64,000 nt of DNA. Source: Macrobrachium rosenbergii. Its lineage: Eukaryota > Arthropoda > Malacostraca > Decapoda > Palaemonidae. The notes beneath the pieces are model-generated. The model did no database searches. It was not told the origin of the DNA and was given only the letters and a program-made list of their open reading frames with translations. Each line of letters begins with the position of its first letter. Within the stretch, counting starts at the first letter, position 1. Both the position numbers and the translations under genes were made by a program. Location: the NCBI RefSeq assembly GCF_040412425.1, contig NC_089781.1, forward strand, positions 50,730,727-50,794,726, read 5' to 3'. This document shows, piece after piece, positions 45,962 to 56,515 of the stretch.

Positions 45962-46153
45962 CTTGTCAATTTTGTTACCCACTAACATCTTCACAATGTC
46001 AGTTTTGGTTGAATATGTATCTAACTCATTTAGCCACATATCCAACTTTGCAAAAGTATTCCTGTTAGTTACATCATATACCAATATCACACCCTGAGCA
46101 CCTCGGTAATAACTTGGTGTTAATGTTCTAAATCTTTCTTGTCCTGCTGTGTC
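45962..46153 (-). CDS. RAB18: Rab GTPase internal exon, RAB18-like
   Basis: On the minus strand an acceptor (TTTTCCAACAG) precedes 64 open codons, followed by the donor AAG|GTTAGT. The phase is 0 on both sides. The peptide starts [20 protein letters not shown] (switch II and the following strand), continues [18 protein letters not shown] and [20 protein letters not shown], and ends NKIDK, the guanine-specificity NKxD motif. The run of [20 protein letters not shown] with WLNEL-x-TY is characteristic of RAB18, a small GTPase acting on ER and lipid-droplet membranes. Flanking exons (P-loop side, C-terminal SAK and prenylation side) were not found, so they lie outside or beyond transposon-filled introns. 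It is the only clear host gene segment. Confidence 0.92.
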
Positions 46154-46939
46154 CTGTTGGAAAATAATAGAAAAATTTATATTAACAGTACAACATACTA
46201 ATTACATTTTGGCACAGATAATGAGTTTATTTGAAAATTGTATAATCAACTTCATTTCATAAAAATTGCAAAAGCACAAGGATGCAGCTGATCTATTAAC
46301 AATGAGTTAGGCATAACATGCATTAAGTCAGCATTAAGTTGAAAAATGATGGTGACAGTGATCCAAGCAGGAAGAAATGCAGATACTGTATTTGCTGCAT
46401 ACAACTGATAATGTTTAGGGGAACAAGAACACAAAAGATGGCAGTGACACAAACAAACAAATTTTGCTGGAATGGAGTGATATATGACAAGAGAGTAGGA
46501 GTAATAGTCAAAGATGACATAGCAGATGAGATACCAGTGGGATGAATACAGAAAGGAAAGCAAATATTAAACAGAATTTTAAGAATAACTATGATGTATG
46601 TTTTTCCAATATATGCACAAAAAAACTGGCATGCCAGAAGAAGGAAAACCAAGTTTGGAAGGTTACTGGATAAAGGTCAAGGGTACCTTATGGATTAACT
46701 TCAGTGCAACAGTCAGAGTATATGCTAGAGGAAAAAGACCTAAACAGGCAAAGGAACTGACAAAGTCTCTTTTGACAAAATGAAATGATTGACTGATTTG
46801 TGACAATGAAGGTCAATGATGCTGTTATAATCTGCTAAGTTTCAAAATAAAATTGCAGTACAGTACAGGTATTATAATGCTAAAAATCAAATTTTAAAAG
46901 TAATTTAAATTTTTCTTAAAAAACAAACCTGAGGGTCTT
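46154..46939. other. Presumed RAB18 intron, no features seen
   Basis: A pyrimidine-rich tract abuts the exon acceptor. No coding region was recognised in the rest. The ORFs at 46252-46652 and 46339-46545 overlap on opposite strands and show no family features. Confidence 0.5.
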
Positions 46940-46969
46940 TACATTAGGATAAGCTCCTCTATTGTATAC

Positions 46970-47965
46970 TTACCTGCACATCTGCTCATCTGTCCATTGT
47001 GTACTTGGCCAGCAGTCTGACCCTTTGCCCAGAGCAAGACAAAGGAAAAGAGACAGTGGGGGGGGGGACCAGTCACTCAAACACACTCTCCCTCTCTCTC
47101 GCTGACCAAAATACCTTAGACGAGGTGCTACCCATACCCTTAGCGGAGCTGGACTAGCTACACAAACTTGTTGAGCAGCCACCACAGGGCCCAAGGAAAA
47201 CATGTCCAAGGACTTGCAGGCAATTCTCCGCAGGTAAATGGAGGTGAATGTGGTCTGACTTGACCAGGCCCCACATGTAACATCTGCTGCTGGACGAGTC
47301 ATACACCTACTTGATCGTCTCATGGAGCTAGAAAGACATTGTGTTCTTGGACACCTCTTTCTTGGCCTGCCAATATTAACGAAGAGTTGTCGACAGTCAG
47401 GCCTGAGATGTCAAGTCCTTTTTAGGTACTACTGTAGCACCCTAACAGGTCACAGTAACATCTCGTTTGGATCATTACCAACAAAGTCCTTTTGGGGGGG
47501 GATTGTGGACTCGAACCTGTCAGGGACTGATAAATTCTGTCTCTTCACTATGGAGTTCAGGACAAATTTAAGCAAAACAGATTCCCATCCCCTCAAGTGT
47601 TTAACATTGAAGGAAAGGCCATGAAGCTCACCTATCCTCTTACCTGATGCCAAGGCCAGGAGGAAAACAGTCTTTAATGGCCTGTCTGACACTCTCTGAG
47701 AGGCTCATATGGGTGATAAAGAAGACTCCTCAGAATGAGAAACCCATCCCACTCAGGGAGCCTGACTTCTCTGGAGGAACAAGACTGCTTGTCTGGAAGG
47801 GGAAGACTGTTCAAAGCTCTTCAGGAGCATGGTGATGTCCCATGAGAAGGAGAGATCTACTCCTTTAAGTCTCAATAATTGGCCTAAGGCAGACCTGTAG
47901 CCTTGAATGGGAGAGATGGAGATACTACCTGCTGAAGAGTTGCTCTGATGCAAGAGATACTCCAT
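46970..47965 (-). pseudogene. DIRS-2 tyrosine recombinase remnants
   Basis: The N-terminal part has ISISPIQGYRSALGQLLRLK followed by GVDLSFSWDITMLLKSFEQS. The middle has LKTVFLLALASGKRIGELHG with the catalytic Arg. The C-terminus has GAWSSQTTFTSIYLRR with the catalytic Tyr. The H-x-x-R block between them is not preserved in a readable frame (47323-47440). Confidence 0.75.
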
Positions 47966-48399
47966 CTACAACACCAACCACAGAAGACAGCCCATTTCCC
48001 CTGGTAGACAGCCAGTGAAGATTTGCATAAGTATCCAGACATCGCCCTTGCAGTTCAGGCACAAAAACCTCTCACTCGAAGGAGACACTGGATAGTCTCC
48101 AGGTGTGAGCCAGCGACTTCACAGCTTGGTGATACCTCTCTGTGTGGCTGACATAGCAGGTTAAGCCATTGAAGCAGCTCCCTAAGGACCTTGGAAAGCA
48201 AAGTTAGCACGTCTGGATACCACTACAGGTATGAAGCCATTTTGGTGCCACCAAAGTTAAGCTGAGATTCAGGGTCATCAGCACTCTCTTCATGACTTTC
48301 TGAATCAGGAAAAATGGTGAAAAAGCGTACACATCGAGGATGTCCCATGGGTGTCGGAATGAGTCTTCCATGGCAGCCCAAGGGTCGGGAACTATCAAG

Positions 48400-49600
48400 C
48401 AGAATACCAGCAACTTCTTTTAGTGTCTGGTGGCAAAAAGTCTGCGCTCAGGGTCCCCAAGCTTCAAACAAGCTCTCTACTACATAGGCGTGTAAGGACC
48501 ACAGGTCCATCTTACCTGTGTCTGGTATCTGAGCTTGTCTGCCAGTACATTCCAAGAACCAGGATTGTACCTGGCTGACAGCTCTGAGTTGGCCACTGCC
48601 CACTTGTGCCCCTGCACTGTTAACTGGTGTGCATGAAGAGACATTAACCCTCACTGCTTGTTGACATATGCCACTATCGAAGTGTTGTCGCTCATCAACA
48701 CCACGAAGTGTCCTATCATTTGGTGCTATAATTCCTGCAATTCAAGGAATGCTGCTTTCAACTCAAGGACACTGAGATGAAGGTACTGATCACCCTAGTT
48801 CCACACACCTGACACCAACAACTCCAGGTGTGTGCCCCATCCCTTATGAGATGTGTCTGAGAACAGAGGTATCTCTGGAAAGGGAGTGCCAAGCGGACCC
48901 CTATCATGAGGTTCCCATCGTCCAGCCACCAAGCAAGGTCCTCTTTCACTATCTGAGAAAGTGGAGCCGGAAAGAAGAGAAGGTCTGTCAAGAGGGACCA
49001 GAACCCTTCGAGCCTCCACAGAAGGGAGCGCAGGTGAAGGCACCCATGAGGGACCAATTTTTACAACGATGACAGGTAACCTAGGACGACTTGCCAAACC
49101 AAGTAGGTTGTTCCTGACGAGACAGGAATTTCTGTGCAACCTCACTGTACTTGCTTATGCGAGAGCCTGATGGAAAAACTCTCGCTGCTGCCATGTCTCT
49201 CAGCATAACCAGATACTGTACCCTCTGTTTGGGAATGAGATTCAACCTCTCAGAATTATCATGATCCCAAGATTGCATCAATATCTGAGGACAAGGTCCC
49301 TGTCCTGTAGCAACTGTGAGCAGGTGCTCGCCAGGACCAGCCAATTGTCAAGATAAATGTCACAGGACATATCCCATACAAAAAGGCCCAAGCTGGGACT
49401 AGAGTGCACTCACATGAACACCTGATGAGCAGTTGAAAGCCTGAAACAGTGCCCTGAACTGGAAGACTACTACTCCAAGGTGGAGGTACTTTCAAGAGGA
49501 CCTGTGGATGGGTATTTGAAAGTACTCATCTTTAAGGTCTATCAAAAGCATGAAGTTGCCCTCACTGATGGAATCTAATATGGAACGAACCGTTTCCATC
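48400..49600 (-). pseudogene. DIRS-2 RT / RNase H remnants
   Basis: At about 49590-49500 the frame reads GNFMLLIDLKDEYFQIPIHR, a clear RT motif A. A palm YxDD is not readable. At 48880-48820 PLFSDTSHKGWGTHLELLVS is the first RNase H Asp motif. Intervening segments resemble the DIRS linker but need several frameshifts. Confidence 0.7.
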
Positions 49601-49640
49601 TTGAACCAGGTCTGACACACAAACTAGTTTAACCGGATAA

Positions 49641-49968
49641 AAGGTCAACCACGTCATATGGCATGTTGCAGAAGTCGTCCCACACAGTTTATTCACGATG
49701 TATGATGTTCATAAGTTTTTAAATTTGTGCGCCTTCATAGCTGACTGGATGGATATTGTTTATATTGGACGGGTACTTGGAAAACCTCAGAGATGCAACA
49801 GCAGCTGAAGCCAGCCCAGGGTTGCCAGATTGGGCTACAAATCGCAAATTGGGATACTTTTTAAACCTTTGGGCAACCAGATTTCACAATCTGCTACTTG
49901 CAACTTTTTGGGCTACTTTTGATTTGATTTGGGCTCTTTTATTCAATTTGGGTTACTTCCATTTATTT

Positions 49969-49974
<6 letters not shown>
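49641..49974. other. Unassigned stretch
   Basis: It includes a phrase on GGTTGCCAGATTGGGCTAC with tandem variants (GGGCTACTTTT, GGGTTACTTCC) and no coding region. It may be a fragment of a MITE; no paired end was found. Confidence 0.4.
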
Positions 49975-50004
<30 letters not shown>

Positions 50005-50028
50005 TTAATAAATAATAATAATAGTAAT

Positions 50029-50104
<76 letters not shown>

Positions 50105-50106
50105 TG
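49975..50106. repeat. (AAT)n microsatellite at PLE end
   Basis: A 130-bp AAT-type run directly abuts the outer end of the inverted Penelope-like segment. The other PLE end at 54839 abuts an equivalent run. Confidence 0.95.
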
Positions 50107-51711
50107 GTATGAGATTTATATATCCCTCTTTCTCTTGGGGAGGTGTAGCTTGCCCCGTTGAGGCGATCAGTTTCTTGGTGATGGTCCTCATCTTTTCTCG
50201 CATCTTTCTCTTCCAAGCGGCGTAGGCACTCGATGATGTCACTGCAGTGCCCTCGCCCTTGGAGGGTGTTGCTCGCTGTTTCATCCTCTTCTGAGGATTT
50301 TTGAAGGGGCTGCTTCAGGGTTGCTGCTGCGTCGGCTGAAGTCCGCCCACTTCGGAGTACAAGTTTTTTCTTCTCCTCGTCAGTGTGGCCCTCTCTCTCT
50401 TTGGATGACAGCTGCTGCTGCAGTAGAGTCCTTCTGAAGCTTCTTGTGCCTGGTTCTCGCTGGGCAGTGGGGTCATGCAGCCGAAGGGAAGTATATGAAG
50501 GGAGTAGACTCTCTTTTAAACAGGTCTTATTAAAAAGGATGGCTGTATTATGCGAATTTATCTTATATAGTGTCTTTTCTATCCTCCTTATGATTTGCTT
50601 TTCAGGCTCAGCGATGTTAGTCAGTAACTGGCCGATATTCATGTTGGAAAAGGACAGTGTGCGGAATATTGGAAGTCTTTTATTAAAATATCCAATCAGA
50701 AATCGTTCGTCTGGGTTCAGGTTCTATTGTAGGTACCGTCAACATGTTTTGACCAGCTCGTTGGTCATCCTCTGGACGTGGTTGCAGAAGGTCTGAAGAA
50801 ACGAGGTGCTCGGGTTGGTATTTATAGGGAGGGTCTTGATCGGTGCTGAATTATGATTGGCTGCCGGGGCATGTACCCTCGGGTGAGCCTTCTCATCAAG
50901 TTGAAGTTCTGTTTTTCGTCTTGCGTGCGGAGGCGTTGTAGTGCTGAGGATGAAGAGAAGAATTTCGATCCTCGGATGCTGAATTTTGATTTGCTCGTGC
51001 GCTATGGGGATCGCTCGGTGCATGTCTCCTGGCTGCCGTGGGGAGGAGAAAGGTTTCTTGCGTAATGTTGAGTGTTGGTTTCTCCTTCCCAATGTGCAAT
51101 GCTTCCAAGAGGCGTGGCGGCGGTGGTCGGTAATTTGGTCAATTATTTCGATGTTCGTGATTATGTCTTTTCTTGCTATTCTCTGGTTATGGACGGTCCT
51201 GGCATGATTAAAGATAGCCCTCTCTTGGGCGTGGCAGGAAATCCTTTTGGAGAAACACATGGTGGTCATATCGATGTAAGAACCGAGGCATCCTCGGACG
51301 GGGCATGAGTACCGGTATACCACGTAGGTTTTCTTCAAGGGGTCCTGCTGAGGGGGGGCTGGGTTGTTGCGCATAACCAGGCTGCTCGTCTTTCTGCTCT
51401 TGTAATAAATAACCAGATGTATATTTTTGTTGGAGTCAACAGGGCTGACATTATTCTCGATGATGTTTTTGAGGGCGAGTTCGTCTTCTTTATATTTATG
51501 GTGAAATTGTCCTTTGTAGAAGAGCTCTATCGTTCAGGGGCATCGGGCGAGGTTCCTGACGGTACCATCTATCGATGTTCGCCTTGATAGATTCTTCAAT
51601 ATCCCGGTTTGGGTGTCCATTGTCGACGAGGGTTTGGGCTACGCGTTCTATTTCTCCGTGGGTGTCGTTCCAAAAGGAACAGTGTGAGAGGGCCCTCCTG
51701 ACGTAGGCAGC
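50107..51711 (-). mobile_element. Inverted partial PLE copy (C-terminal half plus pseudo-LTR)
   Basis: Read on the minus strand it begins inside the RT C-terminal region (YVRRALSHC then WNDTHGEIERVAQTLVDNGH). It continues through a GIY-YIG domain (VVYRYSCPVRGCLGSYIDMT and FSKRISCHAQERAIFNHART) and ends with the pseudo-LTR (50790-50107). Here the GIY-YIG frame is in better condition than in the main copy. Confidence 0.85.
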
Positions 51712-52023
51712 TGTCATCCAAAGAGAGAGAGAGGGCCACACTCGTCAAGGAGAAGAAAAACTTGTACTCCGAGTGGGCAGACTTCCGCCGACACAGCAGC
51801 AACCCTGAAGCAGCCCCTTCGAGTGGCTTGGAAGAGGATGAAACAGCGAGCAACACCCTCCAAGGGTGAGGGCACTGCAGTGTTATCATCGAGTGCCTAC
51901 GTCGCTTGGTAGAGAAAGTTGCGGAGAAAAAGATAAGGACCATCACCAAGAAACTGATCGTCCTCAACGGGGGCAAGCTACGCCTCCCGCAAGAGAAAGA
52001 GGGATATATATAAATCTCACACC
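51712..52023 (+). repeat. PLE 5' pseudo-LTR (truncated)
   Basis: From GCAGCTGTCATCCAAAGAGA to GGGATATATATAAATCTCAC it matches 54542-54836, with scattered indels and substitutions, in direct orientation. It also matches the complement of 50107-50430. Confidence 0.85.
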
Positions 52024-52079
52024 ATATACTCCGACTCGAAGAAGACGAAATCCTGAAAATGGGACTTAACTGCCACTAC

Positions 52080-53960
52080 ATCACCTGGCGAGGCCCCTGG
52101 ACAAGCGCCTTGAGATCGAATATCTCATGGATAATATCCGAAGACAAGAGGACCTTGGCAACCTCCGCATTTACGACGGACGCCCTTCAACCCCTTCTGT
52201 TGGCTGAGGCCCCTTACCGACCGGGCGACTACAAGAGTAACATCATCAACCGGCGCCTGAGGGAGGTGGCCAAGCAGTTGAGGGAGAGAAGACATCACCG
52301 TTCAGTAGGGCCGACAAGACCGCCGCTTTCATCGTCATAAACACTGAGGACTACCATCGGAAGTTGGGACGATATCCTGGCGGATAGTACCAAATTCCAA
52401 AGAATTACTAAGAACCCCGTTGACGAGATCAGGCGGGAGGCGAACAGGATCATAGAGATGGCCAACGCCGCCTCCAACGCCCTTCACCTTCCACCAATCA
52501 CGGGGGACTATGACCTGGGGTACGTCTACGGGAACGTCAAGATCAGTCAGATTCCTGCCCCGACATACCAGTTGGCTAAGAGGCTAAATACCATCCTTAC
52601 CCCTTATGTTCCGAGCAGCCACAGTCTGAAGTCGTCTGCAGAGTTCCTGGAGGCCTTAAGAGCGGCGCCCCCTGGAGGCTGTGTTGCTTCGATGGATGTG
52701 GAGTCCCTCTTTACCAACATCCCCGTCGATGAGACCATCCAATTGATCTTGGACCGTGTGTATAGGGACCCCACCAACCCATCCCTGAACATCCCTGAGC
52801 ATGCCCTCCGCGCCCTCCTGGAAATCTGCACCAAAAAGGCCCCTTTCTCCAACCATCGTGGCCATATGTACACCCAGATCGACGGGGTGGCGATGGGTTC
52901 TCCCCTCGGCGTCCTCTTCGCCAATTTCTATATGGGCACTGTGGAGCAAAAGGGTATTCAAGATATACGCCAACCAAGGATGTGCGTGCGCTACATCGAC
53001 AACACCTTCGTCAGCGCCAATTCGCAAGAGGAGATCGAAAACCTGAGGCGTGCATTCCACAACCATAGCTGCCTCAGTTTCACGATCGAACAGAGCCAAA
53101 ACCGCTGCCTCCCCTTCCTTGACATCCTTGTGGAACAGAGAGAGGCCTCTTTCTCTACGAGGGTCTACACGAAACACACGAACCTGGGCATGTGTATGAA
53201 TGGGGCGAGCGAGTGCCCCGAGAAGTATAAGCGCTCCACCATCAGCGCCTACATCAGGAGGGCCCTCTCACACTGTTCCTCCTGGAACGACACCCACGGA
53301 GAAATAGAACGCGTAGCCCAAACCCTCGTCGACAATGGACACCCAAACCGGGATATAGAAGAATCTATCAAGGCGAACATCGATAGATGGTACCGTCAGG
53401 AACCTCGCCCCGATGCCCCTGAACGCATAGAGCTCTTCTACAAAGAACAATTTCACCATAAATATAAAGAAGACAAACTCGCCCTCAAAAACATCATCGA
53501 GAATAATGTCAGCCCTGTTGACTCCAACAAAAATATACATCTGGTTATTTATTACAAGAGCAGAAAGACGAGCAGCCTGGTTATGCGCAACAACCCAGCT
53601 CCCCCTCAGCAGGACCCCTTGAAGAAAACCAACGTGGTATACCGGTACTCATGCTCCGTCCGAGGATGCCTCGGTTCTTACATCGGTATGACCACCATGC
53701 GTTTCTCAAAAGGATTTCCTGCCACGCCCAAGAGAGGGCTATCTTTAATCATGCCAGGACCGTCCATAACCAGAGAATAGCAAGAAAAGACATAATCACT
53801 ATAACATCGAAATAATTGACCAAATTACCGACCACCGCCGCCTACGCCTCTTGGAAGCATTGCACATTGGGAAGGAGAAACCAACACTCAACATTACGCA
53901 AGAAACCTTTCTCCTCCCCACGGCAGCCAGGAGACATGCACCGAGCGATCCCCATAGCGT
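52080..53960 (+). pseudogene. Penelope-like RT and GIY-YIG endonuclease
   Basis: The longest open frame (52458-53780) starts inside the protein. Upstream codons (from about 52080, RIRGPLDKRLEIEYL-like region) are in shifted frames. RT signatures include GCVASMDVESLFTNIPVDET (motif A), GVAMGSPLGVLFANFYMG and CVRYIDNTFVSANSQEEIEN. In the last, the usual Y-x-D-D is Y-I-D-N, so the second catalytic Asp is lost. CLPFLDILVEQREASFSTRV and a WNDTHGEIERVAQ segment follow. The GIY-YIG domain begins NVVYRYSCSVRGCLGSYIGM. A frameshift after MRFSK (about 53712) breaks it, and matching residues continue to about 53960. It is inactive as written. Confidence 0.85.
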
Positions 53961-54180
53961 ACGAGCAAATCAAAATTCAGCATCCGAGGATCGAAATTCT
54001 TCTCTTCATCCTCAGCACTACAACGCCGCTCGCACGCAAGACGAAAACAGAACTTCAACTTGGATGAGAAGGCTCCGCCCGAGGGTACATGCCCCGGGCA
54101 GCCAATCATAATTCAGCACCGATCAAGACCCCCCCTATAAATACCAACCCGAGCACCTCGTTTCTTCAGACCTTCTGCAA

Positions 54181-54236
54181 CCACGTCCAGAGGATGACCA
54201 ACGAGCTGGTCGAAACATGTCGACGGTACCTACAAT
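54181..54236 (+). ncRNA. Hammerhead-like core relic in the PLE (weak)
   Basis: The segment has ACGAG, then CTGGTCGAAAC, followed by ATGTCGAC. This resembles the 'GA ... CGAAAC' part of the hammerhead ribozymes known in Penelope-like elements. The required CTGA of the core reads CCAA here, so it would not be active. The inverted copy has the corresponding sequence near 50745-50770 (CTGGTCAAAAC on the minus strand). Confidence 0.25.
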
Positions 54237-54541
54237 AGAACCTGAACCCAGACGAACGATTTCTGATTGATATTTTAATAAAAGACTTCCAATATTCCGC
54301 ACACTGTCCTTTTCCAACATGAATATCGCCAGTTACTGACTAACATCGCTGAGCCTGAAAAGCAAATCATAAGGATAGAAAAGACACTATATAAGATAAA
54401 TTCGTATAATACAGCCATCCTTTTTAATAAGACCTGTTTAAAAGAGAGTCTACTCCCTCCATATACTTCCCTTCGGCTGCATGACCCCACTGCCCAGCGA
54501 GAACCAGGCACGAGAAGCTTCAGAAGGACTCTACTGCAGCG

Positions 54542-54838
54542 GCAGCTGTCATCCAAAGAGAGAGAGAGGGCCACACTCGTCGAGAAGAAAAACTTGTACT
54601 CGGTGGGGACTTCCACACGCAGCAGCAACCCTGAAGCAGCCCCTTGAGTGCCTCAGAAGAGGATGAAACAGCGAGCAACACCCTCCAAGGGCGAGGGCAC
54701 TGCAGTGACATCATCGAGTGCCTATCGCTTGGAAGAGAAAGATGCGGAGAAAAGATGAGGACCATCACCAAGAAACTGATCACCCTCAACGGGGCAAGCT
54801 ACGCCTCCGCAAGAGAGAGGGATATATAAATCTCACAC
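54542..54838 (+). repeat. PLE 3' pseudo-LTR
   Basis: Direct repeat of 51712-52023. It sits just before (AAT)n. The preceding 54240-54541 segment also matches the inverted copy at 50790-50430. Confidence 0.85.
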
Positions 54839-54892
<54 letters not shown>

Positions 54893-55003
54893 TAATAATA
54901 ATAATAATAATAGGTAGTAGACCCTCTTTTATACAAATGGTGTTGAGGGTGATAGCTGCATCAGCGGCATTAGTTTGTGTAGAGTTTTTCTATTTTTCTA
55001 ATA
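54839..55003. repeat. (AAT)n microsatellite and short unassigned stretch
   Basis: An AAT run covers 54839-54913. The following 90 bp have no recognised feature. Confidence 0.85.
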
Positions 55004-56515
55004 CAGGTTGACCATCACTAATCCGGCAATCAGTAGTCGAACAATCAGTAATCCGGCATAAACTTCGGCTCCTAAGTAATTTCAATGTTTCCGCAGTAAT
55101 TTTCAAATTTCCCGGTCGCCAGCGCTAACTCACTCGGTTTAAACTGATTTGGTGGCACAGTGTGCTCCATCAACAAACTGGTAGCCTAGCCTACATTATA
55201 CTGAACTCTATTCACATATTAACAGTATTATACAAACATCAACATAACGAATGTGCATCTTTTTCATGGATCTTTTAAAAGTTATGCTTTACTACATTGT
55301 TTCCAATTGCGTATATTCTCATATTGCTTTTGTATTATAAATTGCGATCAATGTTTTGTTTTTTGAATCGATATCATGGTGTTTGCCAATTGCTGCATTT
55401 AACTAAGTTCAAAGCGCTTTTCTTGCTTCTAATTAGCGTAAATGAATATGGATACTTTATTTATTTGGGAAACGGATATTTTCGTTATATACAGTGTTTT
55501 TTAAGTCGCAATATAACTTAAATAGGTTTCGTTGTGAAATTAATTTAGCCATTTTTCGTTAATATATGACGTTCGCGTGGAATCGCTGGCCGTTTTGGGG
55601 CATGTATGTTTTGTGTAAAAAAATCAAGATTCCATTCGCTATTTTCTCTTGATTTCATCATAATACGAGCTTTACATACTTATCTTTTATGAAAGCGTGA
55701 AAACAGTAGTAATTTGTATTCTTTCACGCCCAGTAGTTTTGATTAAAATACATTCTCTCGAGTTTTATTTACGGTCGAGTTTCATCCATGTTGCCGATGC
55801 ACGATAATTTATGGTCATTAGCAGCTTGAACATTGTTTTCTCAGCTTCAGCTACAACTTACAGCTTTAAGTTACTGTAGCAGTATACAGGTTGACCATCA
55901 CTAATCCAGCATCATTGGGACCTGGAGGGTGCCGGATTAGCCATTTTTCCGGATTAGCCATTTATTAGGCTAGAATACACGAAACCCAGTAGCTAAGCAC
56001 CTCATCTTACAATTAAAATATCCCATAAATCAGTACAAGTTGGATAATAAAGAAAAGACAATTATCAAATACAGGTAATGCTCGAAATTTACGATAATTC
56101 GACTTACAATATTTCGAGTTTACGAACGATGGGGTTAGCAATTAAACCGATACGAAAATATTTAGGAAATATTTTTAGAATTCGTGCAGGCGCAGGCAGC
56201 AGCTAAATAGAAAAACTTCTTTTCCTCCATCTCTTTATTCCATCTGCTAGTTAAAAAAGTAAGAGAATGATAAAAGTATTGTTAGTAACGTTATACTCTT
56301 GCGTAAATGTGTACAGCCATAAACAACCGAACGGGAAACTTGTTTTGCTAATACAGTATCGGATAACAACTGTTTTGCTTGTATTTCAACCATTGTACGG
56401 TAATACACAATTACCGTAGTTATGTTACAATTGACGTTAAGTACTGTACAATAGGACTGATATATTTTTTACACTATACCCTTATTCGCTTTGGAGAAAA
56501 GATCGGCAGGGAAAG
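55004..56515. mobile_element. Tigger-type non-autonomous element, self-nested, truncated by PLE 2
   Basis: A CAGGTTGACCATCACTAATC end starts at 55004 after TA, and the body runs to 55886. A second end of the same family starts at 55887 directly after TA and runs antisense through the same body (including CAGGTAATGCTCGAAATTTA) to about 56515. There Penelope-like sequence begins. This mirrors the self-insertion at 30982-35907 but at another TA. The missing halves should lie beyond 64000. Confidence 0.75.

Larger units (their letters stand above)
46940..49640 (-). mobile_element. Second DIRS-type element, decayed, different family
   Basis: Minus-strand remnants in order: RT motif A (49590-49500), RNase H region (48960-48800), and recombinase N- and C-terminal pieces (47965-46970). 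The encoded sequence is clearly different from the 12566-26542 element. No terminal repeats were identified, and stops are frequent. Confidence 0.7.
50107..54838 (+). mobile_element. Penelope-like element with an inverted 5'-truncated copy in front
   Basis: The main copy (51712-54838, plus strand) encodes an RT and a GIY-YIG endonuclease and carries direct pseudo-LTRs (51712-52023 and about 54542-54836). A second partial copy (50107-51711) lies inverted and ends at the same position next to (AAT)n. The two copies are joined head to head at 51711/51712. Such inverted, partial duplications are known for Penelope-like elements. Confidence 0.85.

Noticed and set aside
46339..46783. Plus-strand ORFs near the RAB18 exon as additional host exons
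   Set aside because: No Rab or other motifs, no supporting splice pattern, and they overlap antisense ORFs of equal length.
50030..50284. Poly-Tyr / poly-Leu / poly-Asn ORFs at 49756-50642
   Set aside because: They arise from the AAT microsatellite; only the PLE-derived part upstream is meaningful.
52656..53177. 173-codon minus-strand ORF
   Set aside because: It is opposite the PLE reverse transcriptase, whose motifs are clear on the plus strand.
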